In this document: positions 27,935 to 36,535 of the stretch, piece by piece
Numbering within the stretch: position 1 is the first letter of the stretch
How the letters are laid out: each line of letters opens with the position of its first letter
Program-made: the position numbers and the translations under genes
Notes under the pieces: model-generated
What the model saw: the letters and a program-made list of their open reading frames with translations, nothing else
Told to the model about the DNA's origin: nothing
Databases searched by the model: none
Assembly (NCBI RefSeq): GCF_000717335.1
Contig: NZ_JNYZ01000043.1
Coordinates: 1 to 64,000, forward strand
Direction of reading: 5' to 3'
Source of the DNA: Amycolatopsis jejuensis
GTDB taxonomy: Bacteria; Actinomycetota; Actinomycetes; Mycobacteriales; Pseudonocardiaceae
DNA length: 64,000 nucleotides

Positions 27935-28303
27935 ATGAACACCCTGGACGCGCTGGACGCGCAGTCACTGCGTTCCGACATCCCGGACTTCCGCCCCGGC
28001 GACACGCTCAAGGTGCACGTCCGCGTCATCGAGGGCAACCGCGAGCGCAACCAGGTCTTCCAGGGCGTCGTGATCCGCCGTCAGGGCGGCGGCGTGCGGG
28101 AGACCTTCACCGTCCGCAAGATCTCCTTCGGCGTCGGCGTCGAGCGCACCTTCCCGGTGCACTCGCCGAACCTCGCCCAGGTCGAGGTCTTCAAGCGCGG
28201 CGACGTGCGCCGGGCGAAGCTCTACTACCTGCGTGAGCTGCGCGGCAAGAAGGCGAAGATCAAGGAGCGCCGCGAGAACCGCGAGACCACCTCTGCCTCC
28301 TGA
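27935..28303 (+). CDS. rplS: 50S ribosomal protein L19
   Basis: 122 residues from ATG at 27935 ([19 protein letters not shown]). The L19 signature is complete: [24 protein letters not shown] and [17 protein letters not shown], followed by [21 protein letters not shown] 150-bp gap after trmD suggests its own promoter. The AGGACGGATCACCG leader contains the ribosome site. Confidence 0.96.
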   Translation: MNTLDALDAQSLRSDIPDFRPGDTLKVHVRVIEGNRERNQVFQGVVIRRQGGGVRETFTVRKISFGVGVERTFPVHSPNLAQVEVFKRGDVRRAKLYYLRELRGKKAKIKERRENRETTSAS

Positions 28304-28334
28304 GTGTCGGGACGGTTACCGGTAGCCTGGCGAC

Positions 28335-29261
28335 GTGGTCGAACCCGTGTCCCGGAACGCCGATGAGGAGGGCCCCGAGCGCCCTGAGGAGGACCGGGAA
28401 CGGTCCGGTGGGCGCCGGGGGTCGCACCGGCGAGGCAAGCCTGCGAAGAAGCGGTCGTTCTGGAAGGAACTGCCGATCCTGATCGTGATCGCCCTCGTGC
28501 TCACGATCTTGATCCAGGCGTTCCTGGCGAAGGTCTACATGATCCCGTCGGGGTCGATGGAGTCCACGCTGCACGGCTGCCCCGGCTGCACCGGCGACCG
28601 GATCCTCGTCGACCGCGTCACGTACGACTTCAAGGACCCCGCCCCCGGCGACGTGGTCGTGTTCAAGGGCCCGCCCGCGTGGACCGAGAACGAGATCGCG
28701 CCGCAGGAGTCGAGCAATGTCGTGACGCGTGCGCTGCGCGGTCTCGGCTCATTGGTCGGGTTCGCGCCGCCGGACGAGCGGGACTTCGTGAAACGGGTCA
28801 TCGCCACCGGTGGGCAGACGGTCCAATGCTGTGACGACCGAAATCGCGTGATCGTCGACGGCAAGGCCCTCGACGAGCCGTACATCCACTGGGAAGATCC
28901 CGGTCACCCGGTGCAGGAGTCGTTCGCCCCGGTCAAGGTCCCGCAGAGCGCACTCTGGGTGATGGGCGACAACCGCAACAACTCCGCCGACTCGCGCTAC
29001 CAGGGCGGCGGCGGACCCAATGGTGCCGTCCCGGTCGACGACGTCATCGGCAAGGCCCGCATCATCGTGCTGCCGCCGAGCCGCTGGGGCGGTATTTCGG
29101 ACCACAATCCGCAGGAGAAAGCCCAGCCGGTCGCGCTCGGTGCTCCCGCGTGGCAGCAGGGGCTGCCGCTCGGCATCGGGTTCGCGACCGCGGTGCCGGT
29201 GCTCTTCGCCGGACGGCGCCTGAAGGCCGGCCTCCGCAAGGCGGCCGGCCGGAGACGGTAG
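28335..29261 (+). CDS. lepB: signal peptidase I
   Basis: 308 residues. A 40-residue charged cytoplasmic N-terminus precedes one membrane helix (LPILIVIALVLTILIQAFLA, about 47-66), then catalytic Ser74 in PSGSMEST and the general-base Lys in FVKRVIA. The GDNRNNSADSR box is intact. A hydrophobic patch near the C-terminus (GLPLGIGFATAVPVLFAG) predicts a second membrane helix, as in Mycobacterium LepB. It cleaves Sec and Tat signal peptides on the outer face of the membrane. GTG start. Confidence 0.94.
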   Translation: MVEPVSRNADEEGPERPEEDRERSGGRRGSHRRGKPAKKRSFWKELPILIVIALVLTILIQAFLAKVYMIPSGSMESTLHGCPGCTGDRILVDRVTYDFKDPAPGDVVVFKGPPAWTENEIAPQESSNVVTRALRGLGSLVGFAPPDERDFVKRVIATGGQTVQCCDDRNRVIVDGKALDEPYIHWEDPGHPVQESFAPVKVPQSALWVMGDNRNNSADSRYQGGGGPNGAVPVDDVIGKARIIVLPPSRWGGISDHNPQEKAQPVALGAPAWQQGLPLGIGFATAVPVLFAGRRLKAGLRKAAGRRR

Positions 29262-29283
29262 CCGTGCCCTCCGCGACTTCCGG

Positions 29284-30138
29284 GTGGTGCTCGAGGTGAC
29301 CGTCCCCGCTCCCCGTACGCCGGCCGAACCACTGCGGCCGCCCCGTGCCGTGGTGCGTGGCGACCTGTTCTGGGGCCTGCAAGGCGCACTCGAACGGCGA
29401 GGTCTCGGCCCGGTCGCGGGTGTCGACGAGGCAGGCGCCGGAGCATGTGCCGGTCCGCTGGTCGTGGCTTCCTGCGTACTCCGCCCCGGCGACGGCGCGC
29501 GGCTGCCCGAACTGACTGATTCGAAGATGCTCACCGCCAAGGCCCGAGACCGCGTGTACGACCGCGTTCTGCAGCGCGCCCTCGACTACTCGGTGATCGT
29601 CATCCCCACCGACCAGGTGGACTTGCTCGGCATCCGGGTGATGAACCTGGAAGGCATGCGCCGCGCCGTCGCCGGTTTGCGCACCCACCCCGGGTACGTG
29701 CTGACTGATGGGTTCCCGGTGCCCGGCATCCCGGCGCCGAGCGTCGCGGTGATCAAGGGAGACCGCAGCGTAGCGAGCATCGCGGCGGCGTCGGTGCTGG
29801 CGAAAGTCACGCGAGACCGCATCATGGCAGGCCTGCACGAGGAGCTTCCGGCGTACGGTTTCGACGTGCACAAGGGGTACAGCACGTCGGACCATCTGGC
29901 TGCGCTGAGTGAGCACGGCCCGAGCCGCGTACACCGCTGGTCGTACACGAATGTCGCCACGGTGGCCCTTGCACACGGGCTCACCGCCCCACATCCGGTC
30001 GTGCTCACCTACGCTGCACTTGAGAACGCCCTGGAGAAAGCGGGCGGGCCGGTCCGTGCCCCGGCGCGCTCGGTGGGTAAGAATGAACGCTCCGCCGCCG
30101 GAGCAGGACGAACGCGAGGAGGGGCGCGGATTTCATGA
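29284..30138 (+). CDS. rnhB: ribonuclease HII
   Basis: About 284 residues. The core has the RNase HII motifs: first catalytic pair in VDEAGAGACAGPL, TDSKML, and later VIKGDRSVASIAAASVLAK and GYSTSDH. The conserved GRG of the first motif reads GAG here (codons GGC GCC GGA), which loses an arginine that is nearly universal. The enzyme removes ribonucleotides from DNA. Starts at GTG 29284, 29287 or 29296 are all possible and none has a good ribosome site. The stop overlaps the next ATG. A basic C-terminal tail extends beyond the family core. Confidence 0.9.
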   Translation: MVLEVTVPAPRTPAEPLRPPRAVVRGDLFWGLQGALERRGLGPVAGVDEAGAGACAGPLVVASCVLRPGDGARLPELTDSKMLTAKARDRVYDRVLQRALDYSVIVIPTDQVDLLGIRVMNLEGMRRAVAGLRTHPGYVLTDGFPVPGIPAPSVAVIKGDRSVASIAAASVLAKVTRDRIMAGLHEELPAYGFDVHKGYSTSDHLAALSEHGPSRVHRWSYTNVATVALAHGLTAPHPVVLTYAALENALEKAGGPVRAPARSVGKNERSAAGAGRTRGGARIS

Positions 30139-30458
30139 GCGCAGAGGATCTCGAGAAGTACGAGACCGAGATGGAGCTCTCGCTGTACCGCGAGTACCGC
30201 GACATAGTCGGCCAATTCTCGTACGTGGTGGAGACCGAGCGGCGGTTCTACCTGGCAAACGCAGTAGACGTCCAAGTCCGCGACGGCGGCGGCGAGGTGT
30301 ACTTCGAGGTACGCATGTCGGACGCCTGGGTGTGGGACATGTACCGCCCCGCCCGTTTCGTGAAGCACGTCCGAGTCATCACGTTCAAGGACGTCAACGT
30401 AGAGGAACTGGACAAACCCGACCTACGCCTCCCCGAGGACGGCCCCTTCTCGGGCTGA
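30135..30458 (+). CDS. DUF2469 protein
   Basis: 107 residues, highly acidic and aromatic (MSAEDLEKYETEMELSLYRE, then YVVETERRFYLANAVDVQV and DAWVWDMYRPARFVKHV). This is the near-universal actinobacterial protein known as Rv2901c in M. tuberculosis, always next to rnhB. Its function is unknown. ATG overlaps the rnhB stop. Confidence 0.92.
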   Translation: MSAEDLEKYETEMELSLYREYRDIVGQFSYVVETERRFYLANAVDVQVRDGGGEVYFEVRMSDAWVWDMYRPARFVKHVRVITFKDVNVEELDKPDLRLPEDGPFSG

Positions 30459-30470
30459 CCCGCCTACGCT

Positions 30471-30566
30471 GCTTGACCCGGCTCGACACAGCTTGACCCT
30501 GCTCGACCCCGCTTGACCAGCTCGACCCTGCATGACTTGCTTGACCCGCGCGACCAGCTTGACGAC
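30471..30566. repeat. helically phased decamer array GCTTGACCCN/GCTCGACCCN
   Basis: Ten consecutive units, most exactly 10 bp: GCTTGACCCG, GCTCGACACA, GCTTGACCCT, GCTCGACCCC, GCTTGACCA, GCTCGACCCT and so on. TTGAC and TCGAC cores alternate. The array starts 12 bp after the DUF2469 stop and ends at a strong hairpin. Confidence 0.85.
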
Positions 30567-30567
30567 G

Positions 30568-30594
30568 AGGCCACCCGGCACCCCCGGGTGGCCT
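30568..30594. terminator. strong hairpin terminator after the rplS-DUF2469 group
   Basis: AGGCCACCCGG, loop CACCC, CCGGGTGGCCT: a perfect 11-bp stem with a 5-nt loop and no U-tract. Position fits transcription termination downstream of DUF2469. The following 30600-30860 segment is almost devoid of purine runs (long C/T stretches) and shows no credible gene. Confidence 0.75.
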
Positions 30595-30861
30595 CCGTCG
30601 TCGAAGCCCTTCCTGCCCGGGTCCGCCGCACGCCTGTCTGCCGCTTCCCGCTGCCGACTGCCGCTGTCTGTCGCCCTTCGCCCCGTATAGCCGCGCTTAC
30701 CGTCGCTGCACCTTCCCTGCCACCGCTGCCCTCCCTCGCCGCACGCCACCGCTACTCGCCGCCACCCCGCGCCCGTTCCGCACCATCGGCCGTTCCCTCT
30801 CATTTCCCCCCTGCACACCACCCCGACAATTCCCGGCCCTCCCCACCCCTCACCCCCCTCC

Positions 30862-30888
30862 TGATCCACAACCCCCCAGTTATCCACA
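30862..30888. promoter_or_regulatory. DnaA-box-like pair upstream of yraN
   Basis: TGATCCACA (30862-30870, one mismatch) and TTATCCACA (30880-30888, perfect E. coli-type consensus) lie in direct orientation with 18-bp spacing, about 100 bp before yraN. Confidence 0.45.
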
Positions 30889-30986
30889 GCGCGGCGACAA
30901 ACCCCTGGCGCGCCGAGGATCACGCTGCGAATGTTGAGGCACACGCACCGTGACCGACGGTGCTCACGTTGTCCGAGGGGGACACC

Positions 30987-31367
30987 ATGAACGACGGCCC
31001 GCACTCCGGCGCGCTCTGGCGCCAGTCGTTCGGCCGATGGGGTGAGGACCTCGCCGCCCGGCATCTGCAGGACGCCGGCATGGTCCTGCTCAGCCGCAAC
31101 TGGCGATGCCGCGAAGGCGAACTCGATCTCGTCCTTTCCCAGGGCGACCGGGTCATCTTCTGTGAGGTCAAAACCCGCTCCAGCAACGAATACGGCTCAC
31201 CCGCCGAATCCATCACCCCGGAGAAAGTCGACCGCGTCCACCGCGCCGCCATGCGCTGGCTGAAGGAACACCGCGTCGGCTGGTGCCGCACGCGTTACGA
31301 CGTCGTCACCGTTTTCGCGCAGCCCGGTCAAGAACCCGTCGTCCGGCATCTCGTGGGAGCGTTCTGA
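30987..31367 (+). CDS. YraN/UPF0102 family protein
   Basis: 126 residues from ATG at 30987 after GAGGGGGACACC. It has the restriction-endonuclease-like fold of UPF0102: RWGEDLAARHLQ, RNWRCREGELDLV and FCEVKTRSS, with the E-x-D and E-x-K active-site residues. Function is unknown; a nuclease role in recombination or uptake is suspected from its constant position before comM and dprA. The stop overlaps the ATG of the next gene. A GTG at 30960 would add nine residues. Confidence 0.93.
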   Translation: MNDGPHSGALWRQSFGRWGEDLAARHLQDAGMVLLSRNWRCREGELDLVLSQGDRVIFCEVKTRSSNEYGSPAESITPEKVDRVHRAAMRWLKEHRVGWCRTRYDVVTVFAQPGQEPVVRHLVGAF

Positions 31368-32878
31368 TGCCGCACGCCAAAACCTGGTCCGTCGCGTTGC
31401 TCGGGATCGACGGCCGGGTGGTCGAGATCGAAGCCGACCTGGGCGGTGGCCTGAGCCGCGTGACGCTCGTCGGCCTCCCTGATGCCGGTCTGCGCGAGGC
31501 GAAGGATCGCGTCCGCTCGGCCGTGCGCAATTCGGGTCAGCCGTGGCCCGACGGCAAGATCACGCTCGCGCTGTCCCCGGCCAACCTGCCGAAAATGGGC
31601 TCTGGTTACGACCTCGGCATCGCCGCCGCAATTCTGGTCGCCACCGGAGCTGTGCCCGCCCGGAAACTCTTGCGCACCATCCTGCTCGGCGAGCTCTCGC
31701 TCGACGGGCGCATCCGTCCGGTCCGCGGTGTCCTCCCTGGTCTGCTCGCCGCGAAAGCCGCCGGTCACGAACGCGCGGTCGTGCCCACGGAGTCACTTTT
31801 CGAAGCCGCGCTCGTCGACGGCCTGGAGATCGCCGGCGTCTCCCGTCTGGCGGAACTGGTTGCATGGCTGAAAGACGAGGGAGACCTGGAGTCGCCGTCC
31901 GCCCCTGCCGCCGCCGAGCCTGCCGAAGTCCCCGATCTCGCCGACGTCGTCGGGCAGCCGGAAGCCCGCTGGGCCCTCGAAGTCGCTGCCGCGGGCGGAC
32001 ATCATCTGCTCCTCACCGGCCCGCCGGGCGTAGGCAAAAGCATGCTCGCCCGTCGGCTTCCCGGCCTGCTACCGGACCTGTCTCCGGACGAATCGTTGCA
32101 GGTCACCGCCATCCACTCGGTCGACGGCTCGCTGTCGAAGTCCTCGCCGCTCGTCACCGTGCCGCCACTCGTCGCGCCCCACCACTCGATCAGCCCGCCC
32201 GCACTCATCGGCGGCGGCACCGGCCTGGCCGCCCCCGGCGCGATCAGCCGTGCCCATCGAGGAATTTTGTTTTTGGATGAGGCTTGCGAATTTGGCAGCC
32301 AGCGCCTCGATTCCCTCCGCACCGTGCTGGAAGACGGCGAAGTCCGCATCGCCAGGGCAAAAGGCGTCGTCCGCTACCCGGCGAGGTTTCAGCTGGTCCT
32401 CGCCACGAACCCGTGCCCGTGCGCCCCGCCGCGCGAAGCCGACTGCACCTGCTCGGCCAGCGCACGCCGCCGTTATCTGGCGAGGCTTTCCGGGCCGCTG
32501 CTCGACAGAGTCGACCTCCGCGTCCGGCTACGTCCGCTCACCGCGATCTCCGCACACCAATCCAGCACGCCGGAAACGTCGGCGACAGTCCGCGAGCGAG
32601 TTCTCGCCGCTCGCGCCCGAGCCCGACACCGCTGGCGCGACCGCGGCTGGCATGCCAACACCGAAGTCCCCGGTCCCGTCCTGCGCCGAGAGTTCGCCCT
32701 ACCGCCACCGGCAACCGCAGTTCTGGACCGAGCCCTGGACCGAGGACTCCTGACCGCCCGCGGAGCCGACCGCTGCCTCCGCATCGCTTGGACGTTGGCC
32801 GACCTCGCCGACCTGCCCCAACCGACCACGGACCAAGTAACCGCAGCCCTCGATTTCCGAGAACGAAAAGCAGCTTGA
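31367..32878 (+). CDS. YifB/ComM-family Mg-chelatase-like AAA ATPase
   Basis: 503 residues. An N-terminal ChlI/Lon-S5-like domain (VTLVGLPDAGLREAKDRVR, LPKMGSGYDLGIA) is followed by AAA+ with Walker A GPPGVGKS, Walker B ILFLDEACEFG, sensor ATNPCPC, and a C-terminal Mg-chelatase domain. Members promote branch migration during natural transformation (ComM). The cysteine-rich CPCAPPREADCTC insert is a family trait. The LDEA-C-EF variant in Walker B usually reads LDEAPEF. Confidence 0.93.
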   Translation: MPHAKTWSVALLGIDGRVVEIEADLGGGLSRVTLVGLPDAGLREAKDRVRSAVRNSGQPWPDGKITLALSPANLPKMGSGYDLGIAAAILVATGAVPARKLLRTILLGELSLDGRIRPVRGVLPGLLAAKAAGHERAVVPTESLFEAALVDGLEIAGVSRLAELVAWLKDEGDLESPSAPAAAEPAEVPDLADVVGQPEARWALEVAAAGGHHLLLTGPPGVGKSMLARRLPGLLPDLSPDESLQVTAIHSVDGSLSKSSPLVTVPPLVAPHHSISPPALIGGGTGLAAPGAISRAHRGILFLDEACEFGSQRLDSLRTVLEDGEVRIARAKGVVRYPARFQLVLATNPCPCAPPREADCTCSASARRRYLARLSGPLLDRVDLRVRLRPLTAISAHQSSTPETSATVRERVLAARARARHRWRDRGWHANTEVPGPVLRREFALPPPATAVLDRALDRGLLTARGADRCLRIAWTLADLADLPQPTTDQVTAALDFRERKAA

Positions 32879-32925
32879 CCCACGGCCGAGCGCCCGCTCG
32901 TCCGACCTCCAAGGAAAGGAAACCA

Positions 32926-33144
32926 ATGATGACCCGCCGAGCCGTACCGTCCTCCCGCACTCGCACCCGGCACCGCCGCCCGCGTGCGGCCAAGCAAGAC
33001 ATCGTGCGGCACCTGCATCCGGTCCGGTACCAGGAAGTCCGGCCGGAGCACGACCCGGTCCGCGTGCGGGAACGCCTTGCGCTGCACCGGCATCTCGCCC
33101 TCGTCCCCGCCGAGCACTCCGGTGTCCGAAGAGGTGCGGCATGA
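32926..33144 (+). CDS. 72-residue Arg/His-rich small protein coupled to dprA
   Basis: MMTRRAVPSSRTRTRHRRPR begins a strongly basic protein (Arg/His over a third of the residues), with HLHPVRYQEVRPEHDPVRV and LALHRHLALVPAEH in the second half. The ribosome site AAGGAAAGGA at 32911-32920 is one of the best in the window, and its TGA overlaps the ATG of dprA. These two features argue for a real gene despite its size. No family recognised; a nucleic-acid-binding role is an inference from charge and position. Confidence 0.65.
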   Translation: MMTRRAVPSSRTRTRHRRPRAAKQDIVRHLHPVRYQEVRPEHDPVRVRERLALHRHLALVPAEHSGVRRGAA

Positions 33145-34313
33145 CTGCCGTCGTCGAGGACCAGACCGCGGCGACGGACTCCGAACGCCTCGCTCGGGCC
33201 TATCTGCTCGGCGTCGCGGAGCCGCCTGCGCCCCACTTGCTGGCGTTCGTCGGCGAGCGCGGACCGATCGAGGCGGCCGCGCGGGTGCGTGCCAAGGACT
33301 GCCCGGACGGCGTTCTCCGCGAAACCGCCGCGCGGTACAAAACCCTGAACGCCGAACTCCATCTCGAGTCCGCGGCCAAGTCCGGTGACCGGCTGGTGGT
33401 CCCCGAAGATCACGAATGGCCGGCTTGGCCGTTGCTGTCGATGGCAGTGGCCACCGGCCGGGGGGTGAAGGACGTGGCGGCGCCGCTCGGGCTGTGGGTC
33501 CGCGGCAGGGTGAACCTGGCTGAAGTGTCCACTCGTGCGGTGGCCGTCGTCGGCGCCCGGAATGCCACGCCGTACGGCGAGAGCAACGCGCTCGAGTTCG
33601 CATACTTCTTGGCAGGCCGACAAATACCGGTGTTCTCCGGCGCCGCGATCGGCATCGATGCTGCTGCGCACCGAGGCGCACTCGGTGCCGGCGGGGTCAC
33701 CGTCGCGCTGTTGGCCTGCGCGGTCGACTATGCGTACCCGGCCAGCAACGCCAATCTGCTGCAGCGCATCGTCGACGAAGGAGGTGCGATCGTCAGCGAG
33801 TACCCGCCCACGACGAAACCGGCGCGCCATCGGTTTCTGGTGCGTAACCGCCTGATCGCGGGTCTTACCGACGGCACACTCGTTGTCGAAGCCGGAATCC
33901 GCAGCGGCGCGCGCAACACTGCCACCACCGCGGGCGTACTCGGCAAAGTCGTGATGGCGCTTCCGGGGCCGGTCGATTCGGGCGGCTCGGCCGGGTGCCA
34001 CGCATTGATCCGGGAAGACAAGGCCACGCTCGTCACCAGCGTCGACGAGGTCGTGGAGTCGGTCGGCCTGATCGGTATCGGGAGCGCCGCGCCCGAATCG
34101 CAACGACGGCCCACGGACGTCCTCGGTCCGGATGCACTGCGGGTCTACGACGCTCTGCTTCCGCGATCCGGTCGCAGCCCGGAACAGGTCGCGCAGAGCG
34201 CCGGTGTGCCCGTTTCGCGAGTTCGCGGCTTGTTGCCGGAACTGGAGATCGACGGCTTCGCGGTCCGCGGCGACACCGGCTGGCGCCAGATCGTCCGAAG
34301 GGCCGCGCGATGA
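33141..34313 (+). CDS. dprA: DNA-processing protein DprA/Smf
   Basis: 390 residues. A SAM-like N-terminus precedes the Rossmann core (AVVGARNATPYG, FSGAAIGIDAAAHRGAL, ARHRFLVRNRLIAGL, VVEAGIRSGARNTA) and a C-terminal DprA winged helix (about 325-385). DprA loads RecA on incoming single-stranded DNA and protects it. The stretch GGAIVSEYPP is also typical. Start ATG overlaps the small basic gene. The genome carries the yraN-comM-dprA trio that most actinomycetes have whether or not competence has been shown. Confidence 0.94.
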   Translation: MTAVVEDQTAATDSERLARAYLLGVAEPPAPHLLAFVGERGPIEAAARVRAKDCPDGVLRETAARYKTLNAELHLESAAKSGDRLVVPEDHEWPAWPLLSMAVATGRGVKDVAAPLGLWVRGRVNLAEVSTRAVAVVGARNATPYGESNALEFAYFLAGRQIPVFSGAAIGIDAAAHRGALGAGGVTVALLACAVDYAYPASNANLLQRIVDEGGAIVSEYPPTTKPARHRFLVRNRLIAGLTDGTLVVEAGIRSGARNTATTAGVLGKVVMALPGPVDSGGSAGCHALIREDKATLVTSVDEVVESVGLIGIGSAAPESQRRPTDVLGPDALRVYDALLPRSGRSPEQVAQSAGVPVSRVRGLLPELEIDGFAVRGDTGWRQIVRRAAR

Positions 34314-34364
34314 TCGGCGTGGCGATGCTTGACCAACGGCGATGGTTCGCGCAGCGTAACCGTC

Positions 34365-35384
34365 ATGCCGTCAGCGAGTGCACGGAAGGACGCGGTCCCG
34401 CGTCCCGGTGGCCACCGGAAACGCCCGCCACGACCGGATCTTCGCGCACTTCGCGGCGCATTGCCGGAGTCGGCGCAGGCCGCGGTGGCCGATTACGAAC
34501 GGCATCTGTCGCTGGAGCGTGGCCTGTCGCCGCATACCGTGCGCGCGTACATCGGCGACGTCGTCTCGCTGTTGGCGTTCCTGACCGCGGGGGAGGGGGA
34601 TAGCCCCGCACGGCGCTTCGACGACGTGGACGTCACGCGGCTGCGCGCGTGGCTCGCCGGTCTGCGCTCTGACGGCGCCAGCCGCACCACGCTCGCGCGT
34701 CGCGCGGCAGCCGTGCGCACCTTCACGGCCTGGGCACACCGCACCGGTTTGCTGAAGTCCGACCCGGGCGGACGGCTCGCCGCGCCGCGCGCGCACCGGA
34801 CGTTGCCGGGCGTGTTGCGGGCCGATCAAGCCGATGCGCTCATGGAGGCCTCCGCGAAAGGAGCAGCCGAACGGGATCCGGTCGCGCTGCGTGACCGCGC
34901 GGTGGTCGAGCTGCTGTACGCAACCGGCATCCGGGTGTCGGAGTTGTGCGGTCTCGACGTCGGCTCCGTGGACTTTTCCCGCCGCGTGGTTTCGGTGGTG
35001 GGCAAGGGCGACAAAGAGCGGACAGTTCCGTTCGGTGTCCCGGCTGCTGGCGCACTCACCGCGTGGCTGGACGACGGACGGCCTGCGCTGGCTGGGGAAA
35101 CGCCGGTACCGGCGCTTTTCCTGGGGGTTCGCGGCAAACGTCTCGACCCGCGCGCGGCACGGCGCGTGGTGCACGAGTCGGTCGCTGCGGTACCCGGCGC
35201 ACTGGACATGGGGCCGCACGGGCTACGGCATTCCGCCGCGACCCATCTGCTCGAGGGAGGTGCCGATCTCAGGAGCGTTCAGGAACTGCTCGGTCACGCT
35301 ACGCTGGCCACGACCCAGCTCTACACTCACGTGACCGTCGATCGGCTGAAGGCGATCCATGACCGAGCACATCCGCGGGCCTGA
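34365..35384 (+). CDS. xerC: tyrosine recombinase XerC
   Basis: 339 residues from ATG at 34365; a TTG at 34329 would add twelve. An N-terminal SAM-like DNA-binding domain ([20 protein letters not shown]) is followed by the catalytic domain with Arg ([12 protein letters not shown]), Lys ([11 protein letters not shown]), [25 protein letters not shown] with the nucleophilic Tyr. It resolves chromosome dimers at dif with XerD. Its 3' end overlaps the sigma-factor start by 26 nt. Position between dprA and whiG is the normal one, so it is not a mobile-element integrase. Confidence 0.93.
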   Translation: MPSASARKDAVPRPGGHRKRPPRPDLRALRGALPESAQAAVADYERHLSLERGLSPHTVRAYIGDVVSLLAFLTAGEGDSPARRFDDVDVTRLRAWLAGLRSDGASRTTLARRAAAVRTFTAWAHRTGLLKSDPGGRLAAPRAHRTLPGVLRADQADALMEASAKGAAERDPVALRDRAVVELLYATGIRVSELCGLDVGSVDFSRRVVSVVGKGDKERTVPFGVPAAGALTAWLDDGRPALAGETPVPALFLGVRGKRLDPRAARRVVHESVAAVPGALDMGPHGLRHSAATHLLEGGADLRSVQELLGHATLATTQLYTHVTVDRLKAIHDRAHPRA

Positions 35385-36342
35385 AGAGGCCGGCGATGGC
35401 TCGGCCGGGGACGGCAGGGCCGAACCGCCGGCGCACGCGCATCCGCACGAGCACGGAGACCACACTGAGCCGCATGCCGAGAACGACCGTGCAATGACCT
35501 CCACGTCGCAGGTCACGGACGCCGGGGTGAGCCGCCCCGGTGCACAGGACGCCGTCAACGGTGACGGCCGTCCTGCTCATGACGTCGACGCGGGGATACA
35601 GGCGCTGTGGCAGCAGTTCTCCGACAAGCCGGACCAGTCGTCGCGCGACCGGCTCGTGCTGCACTACGCGCCGCTGGTCAAGTACGTCGCGGGCCGCGTC
35701 GGCACCGGCCTGCCGACGCACGTGGATGTCGGAGATCTCGTGCAGTCCGGCATTTTCGGGCTCGTCGACGCGATCGAGAAGTTCGACCAGGAGCGCGGCC
35801 TGCGCTTCGAGACGTATGCGATGCAACGCATCCGTGGCGCCATCCTGGACGACCTGCGTTCCCAGGATTGGGTGCCGCGCGCCGTGCGCAGCAAGGCCAA
35901 GGAAACCGCGCGGGCACTGGAACGCCTTGGCGCGCGCCTGCACCGCACCCCGACGGACGCCGAACTGGCCGGCGAAATGGGCATCAGCCTCGACGACCTG
36001 CGCGACTTCTACGGCCAGCTCCGCCTCACGAGCGTCGTAGCTCTGGAAGACCTGGTCGCCGCAGGCAAGGACGCGGGCTCGCTGGTCGACACCCTCCCCG
36101 ACGACGGCGCCGTGGACCCGGTCGCCGTCCTGGTCGATCAGGACAACCGCCGTCAGCTCGCCGAAGCGATCGCGCAGCTCACCGACCGCGACAAGATCGT
36201 GGTCAGCCTCTACTACTTCGAAAGCCTCACGCTCGCCGAGATCGGCAAGGTCCTGGGGGTTACCGAGTCGCGCGTGAGCCAGCTGCACACCCGCGCGGTG
36301 ATGCGCCTGCGCGCCAAGCTGATGGAACAACCCAGCGGCTGA
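35359..36342 (+). CDS. whiG: WhiG/FliA-type RNA polymerase sigma factor
   Basis: About 327 residues, or 282 if translation starts at ATG 35494. Regions: sigma-2 ([19 protein letters not shown] then [18 protein letters not shown] and [19 protein letters not shown]), sigma-3 ([14 protein letters not shown]), and sigma-4 ([19 protein letters not shown]). The motility/sporulation sigma of this class is WhiG in Streptomyces, found at the same place before rpsB. The first 45 residues are His/Glu/Pro-rich and poorly conserved. No anti-sigma gene lies nearby. In a filamentous host a role in aerial-hypha or spore development is likely. Confidence 0.9.
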   Translation: MTEHIRGPEEAGDGSAGDGRAEPPAHAHPHEHGDHTEPHAENDRAMTSTSQVTDAGVSRPGAQDAVNGDGRPAHDVDAGIQALWQQFSDKPDQSSRDRLVLHYAPLVKYVAGRVGTGLPTHVDVGDLVQSGIFGLVDAIEKFDQERGLRFETYAMQRIRGAILDDLRSQDWVPRAVRSKAKETARALERLGARLHRTPTDAELAGEMGISLDDLRDFYGQLRLTSVVALEDLVAAGKDAGSLVDTLPDDGAVDPVAVLVDQDNRRQLAEAIAQLTDRDKIVVSLYYFESLTLAEIGKVLGVTESRVSQLHTRAVMRLRAKLMEQPSG

Positions 36343-36535
36343 CCCTCCTTTCCTGGACAGTTCGGCGGCAGCGGTGGTGCGCCGCGAGGATTCCGGCCGC
36401 CGACAGCTCGGCCGAGCAGCGGGCTACTTGGCCGACGGTGCAGTCACCGCGGGCCATCGGCGGCGAGGACGATCCGGGCTGCTCGCGGTGGTTTGGTCCA
36501 GGCTGCCCCCGGTGGTCGCGGGCGGGCGGTCGGCA

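Noticed and set aside
30513..30953. 146-codon plus-strand frame in the yraN upstream region
   Set aside because: It starts in the decamer array, crosses the hairpin and a pyrimidine tract, and has no ribosome site or recognisable protein character.
34365..35384. XerC-like gene as an integrase marking a mobile island
   Set aside because: Its position between dprA and whiG and full motif match fit the chromosomal XerC of actinobacteria.
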